Shown piece by piece: positions 13,914 through 21,737 of a stretch of 23,267 nt of DNA. The stretch is taken from the IMG/VR virus record IMGVR_UViG_3300032308_001110, positions 1 through 23,267 of that record, one strand, 5' to 3'. How positions within the stretch are numbered: the first letter of the stretch is position 1; the number at the start of each line of letters is the position of its first letter. The notes under the pieces are model-generated. The model worked only from the letters and a program-made list of their open reading frames with translations, ran no database searches and was not told where the DNA came from. Source of the DNA: a virus. The translations under genes and the position numbers were made by a program.

Positions 13914-15128
13914 TTATAAAATTACACATTCAACTAATTTTTCAGAAATGTCTGAGTTTGATTCTAAAGCAATACCAATAACATCATTTGAATGTGCAAC
14001 ACCAGCAGAAGCTAAACCACCAGCAGAAGCGATGATTCGATCGCCTTTACGAATTGCTCCAATAATGCGAACTGGAACACGACCCTTAAGAGCGATAGCA
14101 GTACCACCTTCTAGGTCATCATTCATAATGTATGCAGGGTTAGCAGATACAACACCAATGGCACGACTACCCCAAGATGCAGCAGTAACTTCTGCATCAC
14201 CACCAACCATCACAACTGTACCAACTGCGTATTCGGCATCAGCAAGATATTTTTCTGCCAAGTCAGCGTAGCGAGCAGATGTAGAAGTACCATAAATTAC
14301 AGCAAATCTATTTGCAGATTGACCAATATCACCAGAACCATTAGCTCCAGTTTTAACGATATAATCTACAGATGGATTTGAAGAACCAGTAATTGTTGGA
14401 TTACCAGAGACTCCATCACCATTAGTGATAGAAATATTAGTACCAGCTGCAAGGCTTCTTGTTAATGCTGTACCTGCGGTATTTTTAACAAAGAAGCCAT
14501 GGGTAGTTATAGCTGCTAGTGCTGTTAAATTATTAGAGAATGGTTGAATGTCAGAACCAATAACTAAACCCAAGTTTGTTCTTGCTTGATTTACAGATGT
14601 AGCTGCAGTACCACCAGAAGCAATTGCCAAAGCAGTCGTTAGCGTTACTGTACCACCAGTTATAGTAACATTATTTGCAGCTTGTGTAGCCATGGTTCCT
14701 AAACCAAGAGCAGTTCTTGCTGCAGTATCAGTCGTAGCACCAGTACCACCATTATTAATAGCAACAACACCACTAACATTAGTTGCATTACCAGTCACAG
14801 TTCCAGTTAGATTACCAGTAACATTACCAGTAACATTACCAACCAAATTAGCAGTAATAATATTTGCAGAAAAATTACCAGAAGATCTAATCACAACAGA
14901 ATTTCCACTAGTATCATTAACGCTAGTGTTTAAACCATCCAGTAAGTCGGCATCCAAACCAGAACCTGTTCCATCAACTGTTTTAATCTTTGTAAGAACA
15001 TCAGATGCAGTATAGTTAGTGGCAGTTAATTTTGTCCCAACCTCAGTGTTTAGGTTATCAAAGTTAGCGTCTGCCTCTGCAATCGTTAGCGGACTGCCTT
15101 TTACACTGCGAAGTACGATTGTTGCCAT
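13914..15128 (-). CDS. Tail fibre with C-terminal ADLAEKY-type cleavage/trimerisation domain, 404 residues
   Basis: The N-terminus MATIVLRSVKGSPLTIAEAD and NFDNLNTEVGTKL is a fibre attachment region related to that of the S74 fibre at 4518-5423. Residues 98-119 are a TGN/TGT repeat (GNVTGNVTGNLTGTVTGN), followed by INNGGTGATTDTAARTALGLGT, a classic tail-fibre repeat. The C-terminal 120 residues (ARYADLAEKYLADAEYAVGT, VGGDAEVTAASWGSRAIGVV, NPAYIMND, IALKGRVPVRIIG, KGDRIIAS) form the ADLAEKY domain found at the end of many T4-like marine phage structural proteins, resembling the peptidase G2/IMC autoproteolytic family. It starts as TAATG with the preceding 76-residue gene, with an AAGGG ribosome site. 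It ends 7 bases before the radical SAM cassette. Role as virion fibre is well supported by composition; attachment site unknown. Confidence 0.88.
   Translation of the reverse strand: MATIVLRSVKGSPLTIAEADANFDNLNTEVGTKLTATNYTASDVLTKIKTVDGTGSGLDADLLDGLNTSVNDTSGNSVVIRSSGNFSANIITANLVGNVTGNVTGNLTGTVTGNATNVSGVVAINNGGTGATTDTAARTALGLGTMATQAANNVTITGGTVTLTTALAIASGGTAATSVNQARTNLGLVIGSDIQPFSNNLTALAAITTHGFFVKNTAGTALTRSLAAGTNISITNGDGVSGNPTITGSSNPSVDYIVKTGANGSGDIGQSANRFAVIYGTSTSARYADLAEKYLADAEYAVGTVVMVGGDAEVTAASWGSRAIGVVSANPAYIMNDDLEGGTAIALKGRVPVRIIGAIRKGDRIIASAGGLASAGVAHSNDVIGIALESNSDISEKLVECVIL
14772..14837 (-). repeat. TGN/TGT tandem repeat in fibre shaft
   Basis: Short in-frame repeats of the unit Gly-Asn-Val-Thr (variants Gly-Asn-Leu-Thr, Gly-Thr-Val-Thr, Gly-Asn-Ala-Thr) encode the shaft segment of the 404-residue fibre. 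At the DNA level the plus strand shows repeated ATTACCAGTAAC-like units, which could vary in number by slippage. Confidence 0.75.
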
Positions 15129-15358
15129 TATTGTTTACCCTTAATAAGCATTGCGAGCATCTCTTTTATCTCTGTTACATCTGACTCAATCTTTTCAATC
15201 TTATCAGCATTTTGTTTAATTTGTTGATTTAATTCTTTGGATGCAGTTTTTCTTTGCAAATAGTTTTCATATTCAGTTCTATTTGTATTTATTACTGCAC
15301 CACTGGATAGGTCTCTCACGAGACCATCCTTATTTTGTATGTTAACAAAACCTTTCAT
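15128..15358 (-). CDS. Small coiled-coil virion-associated protein, 76 residues
   Basis: The protein starts MKGFVNIQNKDGLVRDLSSG and, from about residue 36, is a strongly amphipathic coiled coil (KELNQQIKQNADKIEKIESD then VTEIKEMLAMLIKGK). Proteins of this size and shape, with a short N-terminal beta segment (DGLVRDLSSGAVINTN) and a C-terminal coiled coil, are common between tail and fibre genes of T4-like marine phages. Both junctions are TAATG overlaps of one base, so it is coupled to the giant DUF4815 gene upstream and the fibre gene downstream. It may act as an oligomerising adaptor or assembly factor. The function is inferred from shape and context; the family has no role I can name with confidence. 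Confidence 0.85.
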   Translation of the reverse strand: MKGFVNIQNKDGLVRDLSSGAVINTNRTEYENYLQRKTASKELNQQIKQNADKIEKIESDVTEIKEMLAMLIKGKQ

Positions 15359-18300
15359 TATACGCAGGCAAGCACACGAAGATCTTTAATTCTTGGTACT
15401 TGAGAACTATTTGAAGACTTCATAACAATCTTAATTTGAACAGCATCAAAAGCCACTAAATCATCCAGTGAATAAGAAGCATCATAGAATTGATCTTGTG
15501 CATTTGATGAAGTTGGAACTGCAGCATCTATTGTCATTTGCTGATAAGAAGCATTTTCAAATGGTGTATTAGAACCAACAATATTAGTTTTATACCAAAC
15601 TTCAATAGATGCTTCAGCTGGAATGTTAGCTGCAAATTTAACTCTTAGATAATTAGAGTGATTTGCCAGATTAACTCTCTTAGTTACATACTTACTATAT
15701 GTAGAACTTTCCAACGGAGCATTTTCAGCAACAAATCTTTCTCTTTGAGTTAATGTAGCATTACCAGTAATTGCTGTAACAGCAGAATCGAATGTGATAG
15801 AAGATCCATCTGCAGCAACTGCAGTTATCAACTTAGTGCTTGTTCCAGAACTTGCACCAGCGATAGTTAGATACTTACCAACAGTCGCAGTTTTAAACGC
15901 ATCATTTTGAGTAGAAGTAGTAATAGTGCTACCAGAAACAGTTACACCAGTAGCGTTACTTAATATTACACTAGCATCTAAAGAAGCCACATTCAAATTA
16001 GTTTCTGTGGGTTGATTAACTTTGTTGCTAATAGTAATCAAACTTGTTCTGTGAGTATCAATTACTGGAGATAAAGCATCATTTGAACTGCTCATAACAA
16101 TGTTAAATTTAACTGACTTGGCACCATTTAGACCATTTGATAGATCTGAATTTGCCTCATTCTGTTCCGATGCAATCATTTTTGGTGAATCAAAATAATT
16201 AGTTTCATTTGCAAGAACACCGATATAATTAGCATCTTGAGTATAAGCTGCTTGTGTAGTAGAATCCACAGATTTACCACTAGTACCTTTTATACCAAAC
16301 GCTATTGGAGTTTCAGAGAATGATTGTAGTTGAACTAATGGTTGAACTGCATCAAACTGAAGATGTCTTGTAGCCTTAACTGCAGAACCACCACTATATC
16401 CAGATGCAGTTGCGCTTGAACCAAGAGTGATACAATAACTATCTAAGTCAACATCGCTAATTGTATGAGTTGTGTTAAATCCAGCAAAGGCAATACCATT
16501 CACATTTGCACTGACACCACTAATAGTCACAAAGGAACCAGATGGTATACAATGATTTTGGTGATATACACGAACTTTAGCAACACCAGCTTTAGTTTCA
16601 AATGGGTCACGACCTAAAGTAACTTGTGGTAAAGCATCATTTTGATATTGAATATTTGAGTTAACACCAGTTGCAAACTGGCAACGATAAATCGTAAATT
16701 TCAAATCTTGAGTTTGATCAGCTGTCCAAGTAGAAGCGTTTTGAGACTTAAACAATGAACCAAGATATGGTTGCTCAGAAATAGTTCGAGCAGTTCCAGG
16801 CATTAAATCACCAACTTGAGAAATCCAAACTTTATAGTTATTAGAATCTGATGAAAGAACAATCGCATACTCAGTATTTTCTTGAACATACACTGGACTT
16901 GGGAAAGTAAATGTAGTTGCCGTATCATAAGAATTAACATCAACATCATCGAGTAGCACTGTGTTTGGAGAAATATTTACATATTCTGGTTTTAAAGTTA
17001 CACGAGAGAATGGAAGAACTCGTTTTCCTGGATATCCATTAACAACCTCACGAATCTCTAATGAAACAGGAATTGATGTATCTTTAGTTGAGAAGAAAAC
17101 ATCAACCTTAGATAAGAAACATCCACCTTTTTGTTCGATTAAGAATGATTGTGCCAGTGGATCCCACCAACCAGTATCAGCAACAACTCGTTCAGAAGTT
17201 TGAGTAATAACTTGATTATCTGCAAGTGGCTCTTGTGCTAGTTCTGCATTACGAACTGCATGCACTGTTCTTTGTTTAGTTTCAAGAACACCTTCTGCAC
17301 GATAGTTTTCTCTAGCACGAGAAGTAAAAGCACCATTTGCAGTAGTAACATCAACTAATTTTAATTCACGACTTCCGCAACGGAATCTTAATGAATCATT
17401 ATTTGGAATGTTAAACAGTAATTGTAAATCACCATTGAAATTAGAGATTAAAGTACTACCAAGTGCTTTAGTGGTAACTGTTCCAACAACTCCAGTAGCT
17501 GCAGATGCAAAACCTAATGGATTTGATGCAGTGATTGTTTCGCTTGTTGAGAATGTCCCTTGAATATTAACCACAAATAATGCATATGTATTAGCATCTG
17601 GATTGTATTCTCTACCCACTACAACAGCAGTTGCTCCAGAAGTTCCACCAGTAATAATATCACCACGATTTAAACAAACTTGAGAATCACCAGCAATTCT
17701 TCTAGATGCAGCTGTTGCATTTGAGCCAACATTAGTCTCAATATCAAACTTATTATGAGTCACTAACTTTGCTGCAGCAGTTGCTCCAGAAGGAACATAT
17801 TCAATTTTAGATGCTGGTGTACAATAGGCGGAAATATCAATACCATCAAAAAATGGATAGAAACGAGTACCTGGTTTTAACTTTTGAATTTGAACAAGAA
17901 TGTTTCTTGAACGAATATATGGAATAGCTGCAGTTGAAAGAATACGATCTCCAACAACCTGTCTATCAATTTTTTCGACAATAGTAGTTTTAATACCTGT
18001 TCTAGATTGACCAACTTGAGTTGCAGTAGTTTCAGATGTAATCTGACGAGCATTACCCCAATCATTAATACCAAATCTTGCTTGAACTTCTGCTTGCGAT
18101 AAGCGGACATCTCCTTGACCAGCTGCCCAGTTACCACCAAATGTGTATACTACTGCACCAGTACTAATAGGTGCACCAGTCCATTGAGTTTGCCATGCGT
18201 TCCATACAGATCCAAGCACACCTGCTTTTTCAGCAAGGTTTTTAACTGTACTAAAGTTACCTTCAATATCAATAACTAAGTCTGGACGACGATCTGTTTC

Positions 18301-21300
18301 AAACCAATCGTCAGTTGATGGATTAATTTTTACATGACCAAGGAATGTAAATACAGCAAATGGATTAATATTTTCTAAACGAGAAGCATATGTTTGCTTA
18401 ACTATTGGTAGATGATCAACAACTGGTAATGTTATAACATCACCATATAATTTGTAATTTGCAGCAGTGCGATCACTATCAGCAGAGACAGCTTCAATTA
18501 AATTCACATTCTGCATTGTATAGAATGGACGAAGTTCTGCTCTTTCCATATCAATAGAACACAAATAGTCAGGGGATGCAGAATCACCTGTGTTATGTCC
18601 AGAGAAATTATCTACAATAAATCCATTTTTAAATCTATCTAATCCATTAGCATCGATAATGTTTAAAGATTCTGTTTGTTGTTCTAGTAATGATAATGAA
18701 GTGTAGTATTCTAGATTGTCAATTCGTTTTTCTAATTTACCGATATCACGCATAGTGTATCGTTTATTATCAATTCTATTAATCTGAACATTATTGCTTA
18801 ATGTTCCAAATGTGTATGGCTCTAGTGTTAGTTTATAAAGAACCAAACCAAGAGTTGGATCTAATGGTTCACCTGGATTTAAAGATGACACACCATCGAT
18901 AGCAAAGAAATTACCACCGAAGTCTACCGCAATTTTAGTTTTTCTTGCTAGGTAGTATGAAAAATCAGTTGTGATATCAATACCACGCTTCGGTAATAAT
19001 GTTACAGATGGGTTTGTGCCAGTATATCCTGTACCTTCATCATCTATTTTTGGTCTAAAGTCAATAACATCTCTTAAAGGAATGCCTTGGAAATACGGTA
19101 AAGCACCATATTGAATAGATGCAGGATATGAATCCTTAGTAAAGTAGTCACCAGTTCCATGAGTAAAGTAATCGAATGTTACTTCAATAGGTGCTTCTGG
19201 TGGTGCATATGAATTCTTAAGAATTAATCGTGCTTGATCATAGTGAGTAGATCTTTGCCCATCATCCCAGATAAAACGATCTGAAATATCAATAGAATAT
19301 GTAGCACCTGGAGATGCAAATGTCCCAGATTTCATTTTAACCGAAACCAAACGGTAACCATCCCCCTTACCAAGTTTTAATTCAGTTAGTTGTGCAGTTG
19401 CTGCAGTAGTAAATGTTTTAGTGGCATTAACTTCTAATGATTTTGTCTTTTGAGTTAATGAAGCACCGCTTTTATTAACAGCTGCAATAACAAAAACAGT
19501 TCTACCATTTAATCCTGTGCTAACAGCAATCGTGGCATTAGCACCAGATGGAGTTGCAGTCGCTGCAACAATAGCACCACCAGAAGTTGCATCAGTATCA
19601 ATAACAGTATAGTTATCTTGATCTGCAGCTGAAGCCATTGTTCCAGATGCAGTAGAAATAGAAATTGAACCAGCAGAAACGCTACTAGTAAATGTTTCAT
19701 ATACAGTGTAAACTGTATCGCTTATACTTTCAATCGCATAGTATGGGAATGGAAACAGTAAAGAAGTATTTTCTGGTTCAAGTAATTGAGTTTCAACTCT
19801 ATCAATTGTGACACCAGCTACTGAAGTTGAAGCATCTACTGTCAAAGAAACTTGAGATGCAATTGCAGTAACTCTTCGTAAAGTAGTACCCAAGAAAATA
19901 TAATCACCAACTTTTAACACAGTTTGGAAAGATGTTCCAGAACCAGTAATTGTAGTTGATGCAGAAGCTGTAGCAGAACCGATCAAACGAACCAATGTTC
20001 CAGAGCCAACTGCAGTTGTAGATTCAATATCAGCAGTAAAGTTTAAGTTTACATCGCTACTAGAACCAACATGATACACTGATTTAACATCTCTGTTAAA
20101 ATCATATCCAGATATCATCTGGACATCAAACAAACCTAATTTATAGATAGCAGTTTGTGTTCCAATAGTTCCATTATGATATTCCATAAAGCGAACACGA
20201 GCAGTACCAACTGCAGTCGCACCCGATGGACCACCAATATTTCCAACAGCAGAAGATACTCTATTATAAAGGGTAACTTGTTTTAATGTATTGATTCCTG
20301 GAGCACCATTAATATTAGTCACTAAAATATAGTTACCAACTGTGGCTGGAATTACTGCATTATTAACTGCCACAGTATCTCTTGCTTTTTGAACTGTTAC
20401 ATACTCAGTGGAAGGTTTTTCAATTTCATAACCTTGCACATATGCTTTTCCTGGTTCTAAACCAATTGCTAATTTTGCTTCATTAGCTTGTTGTGTGCCA
20501 AGATTTTCTGAAGTACCTGGAGTATAGATACCACGGTTGTAGTATGGAGTTTCATTATATTCCCATTGAATACCTGAAGTACCAACACCTGCAACTGCGC
20601 CATCATAAACAAGTCCAGAAGTATGAGTTGGTGGAGTGCTACTAGAAGAAGTTCCAGAATTTTTAGCGACATATGTATAACCACTATTGGTTACAACATC
20701 ACCATTTAAATAAACACGACCTGATGTCCATGCATTACGATTATTGTTTCTGTATTCACGAACATCAATTTCAAAATTCTTAACTGTGTAATCTCCAGAC
20801 TCATCGTATGTTCTATGAGCAAATTCTTTTTCTAGATATGAGTATTCTGATTTGTCAACTATTTTTTGAGTTTGTCCACCACCAGTACGAAGCAGTTCAA
20901 TAAAATCTGTATCTGCTGTGCTGTCTATTGAAAGTTTAGTTAGTACTGCATCGATGTAGTAGCGATGAGCACCTGGAGCAGCATAGTTGAATGAATTTTG
21001 TGCATTATCAAAAAGAGTTCCGTCTTCTTCTGCAGTAATGATAGACTCAGAAGTCACTAGACCAATTCTATAAGATGGTGTATTTGTAAACTTATCAAGG
21101 ATAATAGTTTGTGCTGGAACTAGAACAAAATGCCCTTTAATATAATAAACACCTTGTTGAATAGCTGCAATAGAACCAATTCCAGTTGCATCTGATGTTG
21201 CAGCTTGAACTGTAAATTGTCCTGCAGTAATTTCAGTACCAGCAGAGTTTGTTCCTGCAAGGTTTGTTAAAATATCTGAATTAGAGAATGTTTTGGTAGT

Positions 21301-21699
21301 ATTATTATCACCAGAATTTAAATAACGAATAAAAAATGCTGCAGCATCTGCGCCAGAGGAAACAGTGTGATAAATTACCTGTGCTTGTACACCAGCAGCA
21401 TTCTCAATAATTAAACCATCAAATTTAGCTACAACAGTATCGGCAAGAACGGCACTATATGTTGCTTCTAATTTAACATATCCAATTTTAGTATCAATAC
21501 CAATATTACCTGGAATGACCATGGAGCCTTCTTTGAATACATGGTCACCAAAACGAGAGATTTGATTTTGCAGAATAGTCTGCATTTGAGTTAACTCTCG
21601 TGCTTGGACAGCATATCCTGGGCGATAAAGAATCTTCAAGAATCTTTTTGATTCGTTGAAATCGTCGTAATACGGTTCGGTGTTAAAATCAATAGCCAT
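15358..21699 (-). CDS. Giant DUF4815-type virion structural protein, 2113 residues
   Basis: The N-terminus is diagnostic: MAIDFNTEPYYDDFNESKRF, then LYRPGYAVQARELTQMQTIL and RFGDHVFKEGSMVIPG, the start of DUF4815 proteins of marine T4-like phages. Further family segments are YSYLEKEFAHRTYDESGDYT and GLEPGKAYVQGYEIEKPS. At about residues 323-392 is an inserted SGRVYLNGDVVTNSGYTYVA...PTHTSG module also present in the gp8-like protein. From about residue 1510 comes DPLAQSFLIEQKGGCFLSKV and LEIREVVNGYPGKRVL, a beta-rich C-terminal domain frequent in this family. Middle regions hold Ser/Thr/Gly-rich insertions that may be accessory Ig-like domains. At 2113 residues it is a large member. It is a virion protein, probably of the baseplate or tail periphery; the exact T4 counterpart is unclear. 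A late promoter octamer lies 30 nt upstream. Confidence 0.92.
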   Translation of the reverse strand: MAIDFNTEPYYDDFNESKRFLKILYRPGYAVQARELTQMQTILQNQISRFGDHVFKEGSMVIPGNIGIDTKIGYVKLEATYSAVLADTVVAKFDGLIIENAAGVQAQVIYHTVSSGADAAAFFIRYLNSGDNNTTKTFSNSDILTNLAGTNSAGTEITAGQFTVQAATSDATGIGSIAAIQQGVYYIKGHFVLVPAQTIILDKFTNTPSYRIGLVTSESIITAEEDGTLFDNAQNSFNYAAPGAHRYYIDAVLTKLSIDSTADTDFIELLRTGGGQTQKIVDKSEYSYLEKEFAHRTYDESGDYTVKNFEIDVREYRNNNRNAWTSGRVYLNGDVVTNSGYTYVAKNSGTSSSSTPPTHTSGLVYDGAVAGVGTSGIQWEYNETPYYNRGIYTPGTSENLGTQQANEAKLAIGLEPGKAYVQGYEIEKPSTEYVTVQKARDTVAVNNAVIPATVGNYILVTNINGAPGINTLKQVTLYNRVSSAVGNIGGPSGATAVGTARVRFMEYHNGTIGTQTAIYKLGLFDVQMISGYDFNRDVKSVYHVGSSSDVNLNFTADIESTTAVGSGTLVRLIGSATASASTTITGSGTSFQTVLKVGDYIFLGTTLRRVTAIASQVSLTVDASTSVAGVTIDRVETQLLEPENTSLLFPFPYYAIESISDTVYTVYETFTSSVSAGSISISTASGTMASAADQDNYTVIDTDATSGGAIVAATATPSGANATIAVSTGLNGRTVFVIAAVNKSGASLTQKTKSLEVNATKTFTTAATAQLTELKLGKGDGYRLVSVKMKSGTFASPGATYSIDISDRFIWDDGQRSTHYDQARLILKNSYAPPEAPIEVTFDYFTHGTGDYFTKDSYPASIQYGALPYFQGIPLRDVIDFRPKIDDEGTGYTGTNPSVTLLPKRGIDITTDFSYYLARKTKIAVDFGGNFFAIDGVSSLNPGEPLDPTLGLVLYKLTLEPYTFGTLSNNVQINRIDNKRYTMRDIGKLEKRIDNLEYYTSLSLLEQQTESLNIIDANGLDRFKNGFIVDNFSGHNTGDSASPDYLCSIDMERAELRPFYTMQNVNLIEAVSADSDRTAANYKLYGDVITLPVVDHLPIVKQTYASRLENINPFAVFTFLGHVKINPSTDDWFETDRRPDLVIDIEGNFSTVKNLAEKAGVLGSVWNAWQTQWTGAPISTGAVVYTFGGNWAAGQGDVRLSQAEVQARFGINDWGNARQITSETTATQVGQSRTGIKTTIVEKIDRQVVGDRILSTAAIPYIRSRNILVQIQKLKPGTRFYPFFDGIDISAYCTPASKIEYVPSGATAAAKLVTHNKFDIETNVGSNATAASRRIAGDSQVCLNRGDIITGGTSGATAVVVGREYNPDANTYALFVVNIQGTFSTSETITASNPLGFASAATGVVGTVTTKALGSTLISNFNGDLQLLFNIPNNDSLRFRCGSRELKLVDVTTANGAFTSRARENYRAEGVLETKQRTVHAVRNAELAQEPLADNQVITQTSERVVADTGWWDPLAQSFLIEQKGGCFLSKVDVFFSTKDTSIPVSLEIREVVNGYPGKRVLPFSRVTLKPEYVNISPNTVLLDDVDVNSYDTATTFTFPSPVYVQENTEYAIVLSSDSNNYKVWISQVGDLMPGTARTISEQPYLGSLFKSQNASTWTADQTQDLKFTIYRCQFATGVNSNIQYQNDALPQVTLGRDPFETKAGVAKVRVYHQNHCIPSGSFVTISGVSANVNGIAFAGFNTTHTISDVDLDSYCITLGSSATASGYSGGSAVKATRHLQFDAVQPLVQLQSFSETPIAFGIKGTSGKSVDSTTQAAYTQDANYIGVLANETNYFDSPKMIASEQNEANSDLSNGLNGAKSVKFNIVMSSSNDALSPVIDTHRTSLITISNKVNQPTETNLNVASLDASVILSNATGVTVSGSTITTSTQNDAFKTATVGKYLTIAGASSGTSTKLITAVAADGSSITFDSAVTAITGNATLTQRERFVAENAPLESSTYSKYVTKRVNLANHSNYLRVKFAANIPAEASIEVWYKTNIVGSNTPFENASYQQMTIDAAVPTSSNAQDQFYDASYSLDDLVAFDAVQIKIVMKSSNSSQVPRIKDLRVLACV

Positions 21700-21729
21700 T
21701 CGTAGTTTTCTCTTTAGTTGTTTCTAATC

Positions 21730-21737
21730 TATTTATG
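21730..21737 (-). promoter_or_regulatory. Late promoter-like octamer CATAAATA before the DUF4815 gene
   Basis: The minus strand reads CATAAATA in the 38-base gap between the gp8-like stop codon and the DUF4815 start, 30 nt before the ATG at 21699. It fits the NATAAATA late promoter form of T4-like marine phages. It is the last gap promoter before the enzyme cassette, so transcripts starting here would need to run about 8 kb to reach it. Confidence 0.6.
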
